Source of the DNA: Proteobacteria bacterium UBA7415
GTDB lineage: Bacteria > Pseudomonadota > Gammaproteobacteria > Arenicellales > Arenicellaceae
Length of the DNA: 64,000 nt
Assembly: GCA_002470515.1 (NCBI GenBank)
Contig: DKML01000014.1
Location: 1-64,000 of the forward strand
Reading direction: 5' to 3'
The notes beneath the pieces are model-generated. The model searched no databases and was not told the origin of the DNA. It was given only the letters and a program-made list of their open reading frames with translations. Made by a program: the position numbers and the translations under genes. Positions 37,313 through 46,748 of the stretch are shown in pieces; within the stretch, counting starts at the first letter, position 1; each line of letters begins with the position of its first letter.

Positions 37313-38425
37313 ATGTTTGATCGACTACTTTACCAAATTGCCAAACCCGCATTGTTCGCAATGGACGGAGAGCGTGCTCATGATATTACGTTATCCAATT
37401 TGGCTACCATTGCCAATTCTTCGTTTGCTTGTAGTGCGCTCGCGAAGCTTTATGAGAATAAGGTCGAGGCTCTGCCTATACGCTGTATGGGCCTTGATTT
37501 TAAGCACCCCATTGGTCTAGCGGCTGGCTTAGATAAAGAGGCCAAGGCTTTTAATAGCTTTTCGGCTCTAGGCTTTAGTGGTGTCGAAATGGGTACGGTT
37601 ACACCTAAGCCTCAGCCAGGCAATGACAAACCTAGATTGTTTCGATTGGTTGAAGACCAGGCGCTGATTAACCGTATGGGCTTTAATAGCGGTGGCCTCG
37701 ATGCTTTTTTGGAAAATTTCGCGCGAGCAGACGCAAAGACGATGGAGCATACAATTGCAGGGATCAATATTGGCAAGAATGCTGCTACGTCGATAGACGA
37801 CGCACATTATGATTACGTGGCTGCATTGCAAAGGGTGTACTCAAAAGCCGGTTATATAACGGTAAATATCTCGTCACCGAATACCAAGTCTTTACGAGAA
37901 TTGCAAAACGCCAGTTATCTCGACGGTTTTCTGCATCACATAAAGCAAGCTCAGGACAAGTGCGTAAAAGTACACAAACGTAAAGTGCCAATAGCACTTA
38001 AAGTGGCGCCTGACTTGGAGGAATCAGAGATAGAAACGATTTCTGAATTGGTGTTGTCGCATCGCTTTGATGCGGTTATCGCAACCAATACCACTATAGC
38101 TAGGCCAGGCGGATTAAAATCTAAGAATGCACACGAGATAGGAGGCTTGTCTGGAGCTCCTGTGCGGGACGCATCTACTGAGGTCATTGCTAGGTTCTAT
38201 AGACATCTAAAAGGCGAGGTAAGCATTATTGGTGTGGGTGGAATTGCGAGTGCGGATGATGCATGGGACAAGTTAGTGGCGGGCGCGGACTATTTGCAGA
38301 TATATACGATGTTTATCTACCTTGGGCCAATAGTAGTACGAGACATAGTGGCGGGCTTGGCTGAGAAGGTGCGAAATCTAAACTGCGAGACTCTTGCTGA
38401 GGCACTTGAGCAAGCGCGCGGCTAA
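37313..38425 (+). CDS. pyrD: Dihydroorotate dehydrogenase, class 2
   Basis: PyrD oxidises dihydroorotate to orotate in pyrimidine synthesis and passes electrons to quinones in the membrane. The 370 residues start with an amphipathic helix region that anchors class 2 enzymes. The FMN-binding and catalytic part includes PIGLAAGLDKEAKAFN, GFSGVEMGTVTPKPQPGN, NISSPNTKSLRELQ (with the catalytic Ser) and IGVGGIASADDAWDKLVAGA. The ATG at 37313 has no upstream rival. Confidence 0.96.
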   Translation: MFDRLLYQIAKPALFAMDGERAHDITLSNLATIANSSFACSALAKLYENKVEALPIRCMGLDFKHPIGLAAGLDKEAKAFNSFSALGFSGVEMGTVTPKPQPGNDKPRLFRLVEDQALINRMGFNSGGLDAFLENFARADAKTMEHTIAGINIGKNAATSIDDAHYDYVAALQRVYSKAGYITVNISSPNTKSLRELQNASYLDGFLHHIKQAQDKCVKVHKRKVPIALKVAPDLEESEIETISELVLSHRFDAVIATNTTIARPGGLKSKNAHEIGGLSGAPVRDASTEVIARFYRHLKGEVSIIGVGGIASADDAWDKLVAGADYLQIYTMFIYLGPIVVRDIVAGLAEKVRNLNCETLAEALEQARG

Positions 38426-38454
38426 TCTTTTTGGGCGTAAGGCGACGAAGGTTG

Positions 38455-38489
38455 TTGCAAGCGCTCATAACAGTGGCTAGACTGCGCGC
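38455..38489 (+). promoter_or_regulatory. rnpB promoter
   Basis: TTGCAA (38455-38460), a 17-nt spacer and TAGACT (38478-38483) precede GCGCGC (38484-38489). Transcription would start near 38490, which matches the predicted 5' end of the RNA. The GC-rich discriminator suggests growth-rate or ppGpp control. Confidence 0.65.
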
Positions 38490-38858
38490 ATGCCAACTGG
38501 ACAGTCGCTGCTTGCTTTGCGTTTAGCATAGCGAGGAGAGGAAAGTCCGGGCTCCATAGGGCAGAGTGCCAGATAACGTCTGGGCGGCGAAAGCCGACGG
38601 CCAGTGCAACAGAAAATAAACCGCTTGTTCGAAAGCCTTTAGGGGCTACCTTATAAGTAAGGGTGAAATGGTGCGGTAAGAGCGCACCGCGCACGTGGTA
38701 ACACGTGTGGCATGGTAAACCCCACTCGGAGCAAAACCAAATAGGTGTTCTATAGGCGCGGCTCGCGCTGAACACGGGTAGGTTGCTTGAGGTTTATAGC
38801 AATGTAAACCCTAGATGAATGACTGTCCACGACAGAACCCGGCTTACAGGTTGGCTGC
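38490..38858 (+). ncRNA. rnpB: RNase P RNA, type A
   Basis: RNase P RNA is the ribozyme that cuts tRNA precursors at the 5' end. Strongly conserved blocks are visible in order: GACAGTCGC near the 5' end, GAGGAAAGTCCGGGCTCC, CAGTGCAACAGAAA, GGGTGAAATGGTGCGGTAAG, GTGGTAACAC and the end block GATGAATGACTGTCCACGAC with ACAGAACCCGGCTTA. The 5' GCCAAC can pair with 3' GTTGGC (about 38850-38855) to close P1. The size is normal for type A. Ends are estimated. Confidence 0.94.
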
Positions 38859-38920
38859 TTTTATTTCGCTTACAAGACATTAACTTGGTCAAGTAAGTAT
38901 CACGTCACGCTTTTCCACTA

Positions 38921-38955
38921 GGGCGGCTTACGGTTACTCCGTTCGCCGCTCTTTT
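38921..38955 (+). terminator. Probable terminator downstream of rnpB
   Basis: GGGCGGC and ACGG pair with CCGT and GCCGCTC with a small internal mismatch, followed by TTTT (38952-38955). It lies between rnpB and the convergent peroxiredoxin-like gene. Confidence 0.5.
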
Positions 38956-39040
38956 GGGTTATGCCTCTCTACTCTATCTAGAGCAAAAGCCCTTCACCCA
39001 CCTTTTTTGAGCACAGTTTCTTCGGGCTTGGGTCTTAAGT

Positions 39041-39673
39041 TTAATCTGGCTTCGTGTCTGGCGAGTTTGAGCGTAGGCGGGCATTTTCTTCGGTTAGACG
39101 CTTTACTTCGTTTTCAAGCCGAACGGCATTGTTCTTCTGATTGCTCTTCGCAAACGCTTTTAGATTATCCAGAGGGATGTGGTCAGCGGTTGTTTTGCCG
39201 TAATACACCTGAACAACACGGCCGTCGGTATCAATTAGAAAGTCGGCGGGAACCAGCGTCATATGAGGGTTATTGGTGGGCCTTGCACCTTTTAAAAATC
39301 CACGAACGATTTCTGGTAAATCAAACAGGAAAGCTTTTACCAAAGCCGATGATGATTTTTGAACGCCATATTGATTGTACAGCTCTAGGTTAGGGTCGCA
39401 AATCATGGTAAATGGGCGAGGTCGTTTAGCAACGTATTTTTTAACTTGATCGGCTGTGTCGCTAAACACTGTAACTATCTCCACGCCCGAGGCTTGAAGC
39501 ACTTTGTGCTGCTGCGTTAGCTCGTATAAACGGTAGTTGCAGAAAGGGCATGCAGCGTCTCTGAAAAACGAAAGAACAACTCGCCTCCCCAATAACTCAC
39601 TTAATTGGAATGGTTCACCGAACACGTCTTCAGTGCGAAAATCGATTTCTTGGCAGGGGGCTAAAAGTTTCAT
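39041..39673 (-). CDS. Peroxiredoxin-like (AhpC/TSA, redoxin) protein with C-terminal coiled coil
   Basis: The 210 residues have a thioredoxin-fold peroxiredoxin domain. The strand VVLSFFRDAACPFC holds a C42xxC45 motif, and EIVTVFSDTADQVKKYVAKR lies after it. A domain close to the N-terminus reads EIDFRTEDVFGEPFQLSE. The last 25 or so residues form a leucine-rich coiled coil (RLENEVKRLTEENARLR). The start at 39673 puts the fold at the N-terminus; an upstream ATG at 39709 is also in frame. Neither has a clear ribosome-binding site. The substrate and electron donor are not known. Confidence 0.75.
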   Translation of the reverse strand: MKLLAPCQEIDFRTEDVFGEPFQLSELLGRRVVLSFFRDAACPFCNYRLYELTQQHKVLQASGVEIVTVFSDTADQVKKYVAKRPRPFTMICDPNLELYNQYGVQKSSSALVKAFLFDLPEIVRGFLKGARPTNNPHMTLVPADFLIDTDGRVVQVYYGKTTADHIPLDNLKAFAKSNQKNNAVRLENEVKRLTEENARLRSNSPDTKPD

Positions 39674-39709
39674 AGTGCTTGGGTCTCGGCAAGATTGATT
39701 GCCCCCCAT

Positions 39710-40108
39710 TCTCTAACACAGAAGACCGCTCGTCTACTGTGTGGATATCAGTCTCCGTATTTGAGGAGTGCAGTTTGTTTCCCATAGCGGTTTGAATATC
39801 GTCCTTCATGGTGGTTTTAACGACGACTAATCGGATATTTCATGTGAATAACGCTATCATCTGTGCGCTAACCCTATTTATAGATGTATCACTTGGCTTA
39901 ACGTAAGTTGATATACGCATTTATAGCCCATCTAGCCACCCATCAAGGGTTTTTTGGGATTTAGTGCCACTTTGCAAATAAATAAGTTTCAATGAAATTA
40001 TATTTTTGCAGATTAAAGTTAAAGTAACACATTAACTATGCGCTTCAAGATGAAGCAAAAAGTGCGCTAAGCTACTGAAAAAAAACAACTTTCTTTCTGG
40101 ATAAAGGC
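39710..40108. other. Gap of about 400 bp before the mra promoter
   Basis: Mostly AT-rich sequence between the divergent peroxiredoxin-like gene and the mra promoter. A small hairpin, GCTTCA-AGA-TGAAGC, lies at 40042-40056 with no T-tract. I see no gene, RNA or repeat family in it. Confidence 0.5.
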
Positions 40109-40137
40109 TTGACACCCCATGCGTGCTCATAGATAGT
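40109..40137 (+). promoter_or_regulatory. Candidate mra (dcw) promoter
   Basis: TTGACA (40109-40114), a 17-nt spacer and GATAGT (40132-40137) form a sigma-70-like promoter with a perfect -35. The -10 overlaps the first MraZ-type repeat, which would explain repression by MraZ. Confidence 0.7.
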
Positions 40138-40165
40138 GGCGAAATGTGGTGAATTGTGGGAATTT
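40136..40165 (+). promoter_or_regulatory. Three 10-bp MraZ-type direct repeats
   Basis: GTGGCGAAAT, GTGGTGAATT and GTGGGAATTT follow one another without gap. A weaker fourth unit, GTGTTTGTTT, comes next (40166-40175). A 10-bp period with a GTGG-type core matches the known MraZ operator near the mra start site, so this is a probable autoregulatory site. Confidence 0.7.
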
Positions 40166-40230
40166 GTGTTTGTTTGTCCCAAATTCCTTTCAATTCATCT
40201 TAATTTTTCTTTAAGTGTGTCGAAAATTCC

Positions 40231-40686
40231 GTGATTAGAGGAACCAGTCAGCTCAATATGGATGCAAAAGGTAGGGTAGCAATCCCTACTAAGCATCGTG
40301 ACGACCTCATCAAGGAGTGTGGCGGTCGCCTTGTGGTTACGATGTCGACAAACGATCGATGTTTGTGGCTGTACAAGTTGAACACATGGGAAAGCGTTGA
40401 GAAAAAGGTTATCGACCTTCCTACGCTTAATGCACATACCCGCCGGATTAAACAGGTATTGATTGGCTCAGCCGACGACTGCGACATGGATGGCAGTGGA
40501 CGCATATTGTTACCAGCAAACCTTCGTGAATTTGCCCAGTTGAGCAAAAAAATTGCTTTAGTTGGCCAAGGCGACAAATTTGAAGTTTGGGATGCCGATA
40601 AGTGGGCTGCTCACCAAGAATCACTATTGTCTGCCGGTTCCAACGAGACGGATGTTCCGCCTGAATTAGCTTCGCTGTCGTTTTAA
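40231..40686 (+). CDS. mraZ: Transcriptional regulator MraZ (GTG start)
   Basis: MraZ is a DNA-binding ring protein that represses the dcw cluster. The 151 residues hold two AbrB-like halves, seen as DAKGRVAIPTKHRDDL and DMDGSGRILLPANLREF. The start is GTG, fixed by the family N-terminus MIRGTSQLNMDAKGR. No clear Shine-Dalgarno motif precedes it. First gene of the division and cell-wall cluster. Confidence 0.95.
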   Translation: MIRGTSQLNMDAKGRVAIPTKHRDDLIKECGGRLVVTMSTNDRCLWLYKLNTWESVEKKVIDLPTLNAHTRRIKQVLIGSADDCDMDGSGRILLPANLREFAQLSKKIALVGQGDKFEVWDADKWAAHQESLLSAGSNETDVPPELASLSF

Positions 40687-40690
40687 TATT

Positions 40691-41662
40691 ATGAGCACTC
40701 AAGCACAACACATTCCTGTCTTAATGCGAGAGGCAGTCGACGCGTTGAATATACAAGGGCGAGGTGTCTTTGTTGACGCAACGTTTGGTCGTGGTGGTCA
40801 TACCGCAGAGATTCTCAAGCTTCTAGGTTCTGACGGCGTGCTTTTTGCGCTCGATCGCGACCCAACCGCAATAGCGCTTGCTGAGCAAAGATTTGCTGAT
40901 GATGTGCGCGTAAAAGTAGTGCATACACCGTTTGATCAAATGCGTAGGGTGGTTGGTAAAGATGCTTCGGTCAACGGCATTCTTATGGATCTTGGTGTGT
41001 CCTCACCTCAGCTAGACGAGGCCGAAAGAGGCTTTAGCTTTATGCGCGACGGCGAGTTAGACATGCGTATGGACAGTTCTGTGGGTGAGACGGCTGCTCA
41101 GTGGTTGGCAAGGGTCGAAGAAGCCGATCTAGTAAAAGTGTTGTTTGAGCTCGGCGAAGAAAAATTTGCACGACGCATATCCAGAGCGATTATTGAAACT
41201 CGCAATGAGACAGAATTAAACAGCACGCTACAGCTAGCACATATTATTGCTGCTGCAACGCCTAAGAAAGATAAGCATAAACACCCTGCAACGCGTGCGT
41301 TTCAAGCGATTCGCTTATATATAAATCAAGAGCTTATTCAGCTTAATTTGGCGCTTCCTGAAGCAGTACGTTTGCTCGCGCCCGGCGGCCGATTGGTGGT
41401 GATCAGTTTTCACTCTTTGGAAGATCGTATCGTTAAGCGTTTTATGCGTGCTTATTCGCAACCTAAGTTGCCGCCTAAGTACGTGCCCACAACAGATTTA
41501 GACTATTCAACGCCTCTTACTCTTATAGGGAAGGCCGCCAAGCCTTCGCAAGAAGAAATTTCAGGCAATCCACGTTCACGCAGTTCAGTTATTCGCATAG
41601 CAGAACGCACAGACATGGATGCCGAACGCATGGTGGCGTGGGAAGGTAAAGATGCGCATTAA
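40691..41662 (+). CDS. rsmH: 16S rRNA N4-methyltransferase RsmH
   Basis: RsmH (MraW) methylates N4 of C1402 in 16S rRNA and works with RsmI. The 323 residues include FVDATFGRGGHTAEIL (SAM binding), GILMDLGVSSPQLDEAERGF and the end VISFHSLEDRIVKRFM. The start follows mraZ by 4 bp. The 3' end overlaps ftsL by 11 nt. Confidence 0.97.
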   Translation: MSTQAQHIPVLMREAVDALNIQGRGVFVDATFGRGGHTAEILKLLGSDGVLFALDRDPTAIALAEQRFADDVRVKVVHTPFDQMRRVVGKDASVNGILMDLGVSSPQLDEAERGFSFMRDGELDMRMDSSVGETAAQWLARVEEADLVKVLFELGEEKFARRISRAIIETRNETELNSTLQLAHIIAAATPKKDKHKHPATRAFQAIRLYINQELIQLNLALPEAVRLLAPGGRLVVISFHSLEDRIVKRFMRAYSQPKLPPKYVPTTDLDYSTPLTLIGKAAKPSQEEISGNPRSRSSVIRIAERTDMDAERMVAWEGKDAH

Positions 41663-41966
41663 TGCCGTTTATGTCCTGGCTGCATGCTTGTTTCTTACTG
41701 CGATCACCGTGGTAAAGGTTCGTCACCAACATCGGTTGGCTTATGTGGATTTTCAAGCCCAGAAGAAGCAGCATGATTTCTTGGTTGATGAGTGGGGTCA
41801 GTTGCTGACAGAAGAGAATCTTTGGTCGTTCCCTCATCGGATCGAGAAAGATGCGCGCGCTCAGCTTGCTATGAAGAAGCCAGGCTCCGAGGATATAGTC
41901 TATTTGGACTTAGACAGCCCCGTAGAGTCTGCTGAGAACCCCCTAGCGTTGCAGGAGGGGCAATAA
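41652..41966 (+). CDS. ftsL: Cell division protein FtsL
   Basis: FtsL is a bitopic protein that forms the FtsQLB complex and controls FtsWI. I chose ATG 41652, because it yields MRINAVYVLAACLFLTAITVV, a short N-tail plus one membrane helix. The longer frame upstream overlaps rsmH. The 104 residues have a periplasmic coiled coil after the helix and the EENLWSFPHRIEKDAR region. Divergent family but the position is decisive. Confidence 0.93.
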   Translation: MRINAVYVLAACLFLTAITVVKVRHQHRLAYVDFQAQKKQHDFLVDEWGQLLTEENLWSFPHRIEKDARAQLAMKKPGSEDIVYLDLDSPVESAENPLALQEGQ

Positions 41967-43825
41967 TGGTTGCTCGTAAAGACGTTAAGTCAACATCAAA
42001 AATTGTATCTACGTCTAAACCAAATAAGGCGCAATCAAGCTCAAAAGCCACTGCTTCGCGCCGATCGTCCGCGGATGTTGTAATTCCAGTATCTACGTGG
42101 CGTTACAAGTCTATTGGTTTTATCTTCTTTTGTGGGTTCGCAGGCTTGATCGTGCGTGCAATTTATTTGCAGGTGATTGATACAGAGTACTTGCAGGAGC
42201 AGGGCAATGCTCGATACCTGCGTGTACAAAAAGAAATGCCTGCCCGTGGCATGGTTGTTGATCGCAACGGCCAACCGTTAGCGATAAGTACGCCCGTAGA
42301 TTCTATTTGGATGCATCCTGCGTCACTACTAAAAGGGCAGGGCACCGCGGATTTAAATGCCTTGGCCAAATTGTTAGGTACGTCAAAGCAGTCAATTATT
42401 GAGCGAGCCAATGCTAGAGCGTCAAAGCAGTTTGTATACTTAAAGCGGCATATTCCCCCAGCTGTTGCTGCGCAAATCGAAGCGCTGGATATTAACGGCA
42501 TTAACAGCCTGCGCGAATACAAACGTTTTTACCCTGCAGGCCCAGTAGTTGGCCATTTGCTTGGATTTACTAATATCGATAACAAAGGCCAAGAAGGTGT
42601 TGAGCTCGCGTTCGATAAAGTTCTTAAAGGCAAGGAAGGGAGAACAGTTGTCTTGCGCAATAACGCAGGCCAGGTTGTCGAATATGTTGAACAGCTAGAA
42701 CAAGTTCAGCACGGCGAGTCTGTTGCGCTGAGTATAGATGCTCGAATTCAATATCTTGCGTATCGTCAACTGCAGTCGGCTGCCGAGCAGCATGGAGCAG
42801 CAAACGCTTCGATTGTAGTGCTGGATGCTAAAACGGGCGAAGTTCTTGCAATGGTAAGCGCGCCGGATTTTAATCCCAATGATCGCAGCGAGTTAAAGAG
42901 TGCGCGATTTCGCAACCGCGCGATTGCTGATGCGTTTGAGCCTGGCTCTACCATGAAGCCATTTAGTGTGGCAATGGCTATTGAGGCCGGAGCGGTTGAC
43001 TCAACTACATTGATAGACGCCGAGCATGGCCGCTACGCAATTGGCGGAAGTACGGTTACCGACACTAAAAAGCTGGATGAGATTACTGTTTCTGAGGTTA
43101 TCAGCAAATCGAGTAATATCGGCGCTGCCAAAATAGCCATGCTGCTAAAGCCTCGCGCTTTATACAATACCTATCGCGAACTGGGTTTTGGTGAAACCAA
43201 TAAGTTACCTGTTCCAGGCGAACAGAAAGGCATATTGGCTAACCGCAAGCAGTGGCGGCCAATTGAGCAGGCTACGCTTTCCTACGGCTATGGCTTGTCT
43301 GCGAATACACTGCAGCTGGCCCGTGCTTATACGAGCCTTACCAATGATGGAGCATTACTGCCTGTAAGCCTTACGCCCCTTGAGGAAGCGCCGCGCGCTA
43401 AGCGCGTGTTTGACCCTAGTACGGTCGCCAGCATTAATAGAATGCTCGAAAACGCTGTTTCTGACGAAGGAACGGCGCCTAAGGCTCGCGTAGAGGAATA
43501 TAGAGTTGCTGGAAAAACCGGCACAGCACATCTAGTCGTAAACGGTCAGTATCAAGACGACAGTTACATGAGCTTGTTTGCAGGTTTTGCGCCCGCGAGT
43601 GACCCAGATCTTATTATCGTTGTTGCGGTTAACGACCCGAGAGGCATCGATTATTACGGTGGCTTGGTTGCCGCCCCAGTTTTCTCAGCGGTAATGAGTG
43701 GCGCTCTTCGTATGCGTGGTGTTGTTCCCGATGCCATTCAGCGCGATGAGCCAAAGCCAGAACTAATGATTTCTCGACCAAGCTCCGTTGATCTTTCTAG
43801 CACGGTTACGAGAGGTGGTTTATGA
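41966..43825 (+). CDS. ftsI: Septal transpeptidase FtsI (PBP3)
   Basis: FtsI crosslinks septal peptidoglycan with FtsW. The 619 residues have a long Ser/Lys-rich cytoplasmic tail (1-45), a membrane helix (about 48-66), a non-catalytic domain and a transpeptidase domain. Motifs are S328-T-M-K331 in FEPGSTMKPF, SSN in SKSSNIGAAKIA, and KTGTAHLV near the C-terminus. The ATG overlaps the ftsL stop by one base. The protein is about 30 residues longer than E. coli FtsI (588), mostly in the N-tail. Confidence 0.96.
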   Translation: MVARKDVKSTSKIVSTSKPNKAQSSSKATASRRSSADVVIPVSTWRYKSIGFIFFCGFAGLIVRAIYLQVIDTEYLQEQGNARYLRVQKEMPARGMVVDRNGQPLAISTPVDSIWMHPASLLKGQGTADLNALAKLLGTSKQSIIERANARASKQFVYLKRHIPPAVAAQIEALDINGINSLREYKRFYPAGPVVGHLLGFTNIDNKGQEGVELAFDKVLKGKEGRTVVLRNNAGQVVEYVEQLEQVQHGESVALSIDARIQYLAYRQLQSAAEQHGAANASIVVLDAKTGEVLAMVSAPDFNPNDRSELKSARFRNRAIADAFEPGSTMKPFSVAMAIEAGAVDSTTLIDAEHGRYAIGGSTVTDTKKLDEITVSEVISKSSNIGAAKIAMLLKPRALYNTYRELGFGETNKLPVPGEQKGILANRKQWRPIEQATLSYGYGLSANTLQLARAYTSLTNDGALLPVSLTPLEEAPRAKRVFDPSTVASINRMLENAVSDEGTAPKARVEEYRVAGKTGTAHLVVNGQYQDDSYMSLFAGFAPASDPDLIIVVAVNDPRGIDYYGGLVAAPVFSAVMSGALRMRGVVPDAIQRDEPKPELMISRPSSVDLSSTVTRGGL

Positions 43826-45306
43826 GTTATGTAAAGCCGCTCAGTGATTTGCTGCAATTGGTTAACGTTCAAAGTAACGCCGACTTAATGATTGAAGATA
43901 TTTGTATCGACAGTCGCAAGGTTACTCCCGGCAGTCTGTTTTTGGCCTACCCTGGTGTAGCTAATGATGGCCGAGATTTTATTCGTGCGGCCCTAGAAAA
44001 CGGCGCAGTAGCGGTTGTTTATGAGTCTTTAGGCTATGACGATTTAAGCGGACTTTCTATTCCAGCTTTTGGCGTGCCTGGCCTGCAACGAAAAATTGGC
44101 TTATTGGCGAGTGCTTTCTTTGATCACCCAAGCGAGTCATTGCAAGTGTTTGGTGTGACGGGTACTAACGGTAAAACAACCTGTGCCTATCTTCTGGCGC
44201 AAGCGTTTGAATTGATGGGTATGAAGAGTGCCTTTATCGGCACTATTGGCATTGGGCCAGTGAGCGACATCAAACCTGCTACGCACACTACGCCAGACCC
44301 AATTTCATTACAGCGCACGCTCGCCGAAATGGTTGAGCAAGAAATAACTCAGGTCTGCATGGAAGTGTCGTCTCACGCACTTCATCAATCTAGAGTTGCT
44401 GGTTTGAACTTTTACTGTGTGTTGTTTACTAACCTCACGCAAGACCACTTGGATTACCATTCCAGTATGGACGATTATGGCGCAGCGAAAGCCAAGTTGT
44501 TTACTGAATTTGAAAGTACGTTAGCGGTGATTAACGCTGATGATGATTTTGGTAAAAGCTTAATCAACCGCAGCGTCGCTGAATTTATAGTGAGCTACGG
44601 AGAAACATCCGGCGACTTGTACCCAGAAGACGTGGTGCTTTCTACTGACGGTATCGAATTTGCCCTACAGGGCGATGGTATCGACTTTGAACTCTTAAGC
44701 CCTATGGTTGGCAAAGTCAATGTGCCCAATTTACTGTTGGTGTCGGCCACTTTATTGGCTCTCAGTACGCCTGTTGAGCAGGTGCAGAGTGTGTTTAAGC
44801 AGCTTAAAGCAGCCCCTGGACGGATGGAGCTTTTTACAGCTGCCGATATGCCGCAACTGGTTGTTGATTACGCTCATACGCCCGACGCATTAAGCAAGGC
44901 GCTAGATTCTGTTCGCCATCATTGCGAAGGTGACCTATGGTGCGTTTTCGGTTGTGGTGGCGATCGCGACCGCGCTAAACGAGCGGTTATGGGTCAGGCA
45001 GCTGAAGCAGCGGCACAGCGCGTCATCATCACCAACGACAACCCACGTTCTGAAGATCCTCAAGCAATTGCTGACGAAATATTGGCGGGCTTTGCCAAAC
45101 CAGATTCGGCTTTGGTTGAATTAAACCGAGCAGCTGCTATCAAAATGGCATTTGAAAAAGCACAGCCGAACGACTGGATATTAGTTGCGGGTAAAGGTCA
45201 CGAAACAACTCAAACCGTGGGTGATCGTGTTCTGGAATTCTCAGATCGGGATTACGCAGCGGAGTTGGTTTCAAATGTGGCAGCTAATGAAGGAGGTAAC
45301 GCATGA
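43822..45306 (+). CDS. murE: UDP-MurNAc-tripeptide synthetase (meso-DAP adding) MurE
   Basis: MurE adds meso-diaminopimelate to UDP-MurNAc-dipeptide. The 494 residues carry the ATP site GVTGTNGKTTCAYLLAQ, the substrate loop EVSSHALHQSRVAGLNF and the diaminopimelate-specific DNPRSEDPQ motif. It overlaps ftsI by 4 nt (ATGA). The DNPR motif supports a meso-DAP wall rather than lysine. Confidence 0.97.
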   Translation: MSYVKPLSDLLQLVNVQSNADLMIEDICIDSRKVTPGSLFLAYPGVANDGRDFIRAALENGAVAVVYESLGYDDLSGLSIPAFGVPGLQRKIGLLASAFFDHPSESLQVFGVTGTNGKTTCAYLLAQAFELMGMKSAFIGTIGIGPVSDIKPATHTTPDPISLQRTLAEMVEQEITQVCMEVSSHALHQSRVAGLNFYCVLFTNLTQDHLDYHSSMDDYGAAKAKLFTEFESTLAVINADDDFGKSLINRSVAEFIVSYGETSGDLYPEDVVLSTDGIEFALQGDGIDFELLSPMVGKVNVPNLLLVSATLLALSTPVEQVQSVFKQLKAAPGRMELFTAADMPQLVVDYAHTPDALSKALDSVRHHCEGDLWCVFGCGGDRDRAKRAVMGQAAEAAAQRVIITNDNPRSEDPQAIADEILAGFAKPDSALVELNRAAAIKMAFEKAQPNDWILVAGKGHETTQTVGDRVLEFSDRDYAAELVSNVAANEGGNA

Positions 45307-46748
45307 TGCGATTACTTTCTGTGTGTGCAGCCTTGAACGGACAATTGTACTCCGCGAATGGCGACGCTATTGATCCAGCAGCTCAAAAGGGCGGCGACAT
45401 TAATCCTGTGTTGAATGGCGTGAGCATTGATACGCGTAAGCCTATGAATGACGCCTTGTTCGTGGCTTTGAAAGGTCCAAGCTTTGATGCTCACGATTAT
45501 CTTGATCAAGCTTTACATCAGGGCGCTCTGGCCGTCATTACCGGGCGCTATGTGGCTGTTGATTGCCCTCAGGTAGTGGTGGCAGACACTTATGCTGCTT
45601 TAACTGCCTTAGCCGCTTGGTGGCGAGCACAGTGCGACCCTATGATGATTGCCGTAACGGGTTCGGTGGGTAAAACGTCGGTTAAAGAGATGCTGGCCTC
45701 AATCCTAGAGCAGCAAGCACCAACGCTAAGTACGTTGGGAAACCTGAATAACGAGATCGGTGTCCCATTAACATTGTTGCGATTGCGCGATGAGCACCGT
45801 TTTGCGGTTGTTGAAATGGGCATGAATCAAGCCGGTGAAATTAGTCGATTGACTCGTCTGGGCAGGCCTGGGGTGGCTTTAGTCAACAATGCTGGAGAAG
45901 CGCATTTAGAGGGCTTAGGTTCTTTAGAGGCGATCGCAGCAGCCAAAGGCGAAATCTTTCAAGGTCTAAGTTCTGACGGCGTGGCAGTTATCAACGCAGA
46001 CGACAAATTTGCAGGCTACTGGAAAACTCTAGTTGCCGATAAGCGGGTGCTGACGTTTGGCTTAGATACGCCAGCTGATGTGAGTGCTAGTTATATTCAA
46101 AAAGACGATCAGCAACAAGTCACCTTATCTTTGGCGAAGACAACCGTAGAGTTTAGTTTGTCCGGTCGTGGCCGTCATAACGTTCTGAACGCTTTAGCCG
46201 CTGCAACGACAGCGTTCGCTGCAGGCGCAACGTCAGTGAATATTGCTAAAGGCCTTGCGGCGTATCAAGCAGTAGGTGGCCGCCTCAAGGCACATGTCAT
46301 GGCTTCGACCACTGTTTTTGACGATACGTACAACGCAAATCCGGTTTCCACGAAGGCCGCTCTCAACGTAGTTGCGGATTTTGATTCTGCGATTGCCATT
46401 CTGGGTGACATGGGTGAACTGGGCGTTGCTAGCTCAGATTTGCATCACGAAGTTGGTCAGTTTGCCGCAGAGCAAAAAATCGCAAGCCTATGGTGTTGTG
46501 GGCAGTTTGCTCACGACTACATTAGTGGCTTTGAGTCAGCTGACGGCCAAGATGGCAAGGCATTTGCTAGCCAAGAAGGCTTGCTTGATTTTGTAGAAAC
46601 ACAAAGCGAGCGTTTGCAGCTCGCAAAGGCGATTTTAGTTAAAGGGTCTAGATCGGCCAAAATGGAAAATATTTCGGCTGCACTGCTCAAACACTTTGAG
46701 CTAAATGCTAGCCAACCTAACCAACTTTCTGGAGACGCTGCATGTTAG
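45303..46748 (+). CDS. murF: UDP-MurNAc-pentapeptide synthetase MurF
   Basis: MurF adds D-Ala-D-Ala to complete the pentapeptide precursor. The 481 residues have the ATP site [19 protein letters not shown], followed by [16 protein letters not shown]. In the centre [20 protein letters not shown] binds substrate, and [15 protein letters not shown] and ILGDMGELG lie in the later part. It overlaps murE by 4 nt and mraY by 7 nt. Confidence 0.97.
   Translation: MMRLLSVCAALNGQLYSANGDAIDPAAQKGGDINPVLNGVSIDTRKPMNDALFVALKGPSFDAHDYLDQALHQGALAVITGRYVAVDCPQVVVADTYAALTALAAWWRAQCDPMMIAVTGSVGKTSVKEMLASILEQQAPTLSTLGNLNNEIGVPLTLLRLRDEHRFAVVEMGMNQAGEISRLTRLGRPGVALVNNAGEAHLEGLGSLEAIAAAKGEIFQGLSSDGVAVINADDKFAGYWKTLVADKRVLTFGLDTPADVSASYIQKDDQQQVTLSLAKTTVEFSLSGRGRHNVLNALAAATTAFAAGATSVNIAKGLAAYQAVGGRLKAHVMASTTVFDDTYNANPVSTKAALNVVADFDSAIAILGDMGELGVASSDLHHEVGQFAAEQKIASLWCCGQFAHDYISGFESADGQDGKAFASQEGLLDFVETQSERLQLAKAILVKGSRSAKMENISAALLKHFELNASQPNQLSGDAAC

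Noticed and set aside
38422..38775. Minus-strand frame over the RNase P RNA
   Set aside because: It overlaps the conserved rnpB core on the other strand, so it is a by-product of that gene.
39007..39393. Plus-strand frame opposite the peroxiredoxin-like gene
   Set aside because: It is the reverse strand of a well-supported gene and has no match to a known family.
40042..40056. GCTTCA hairpin before the mra promoter
   Set aside because: Only 6 bp with no T-tract; too weak to call a terminator or operator.
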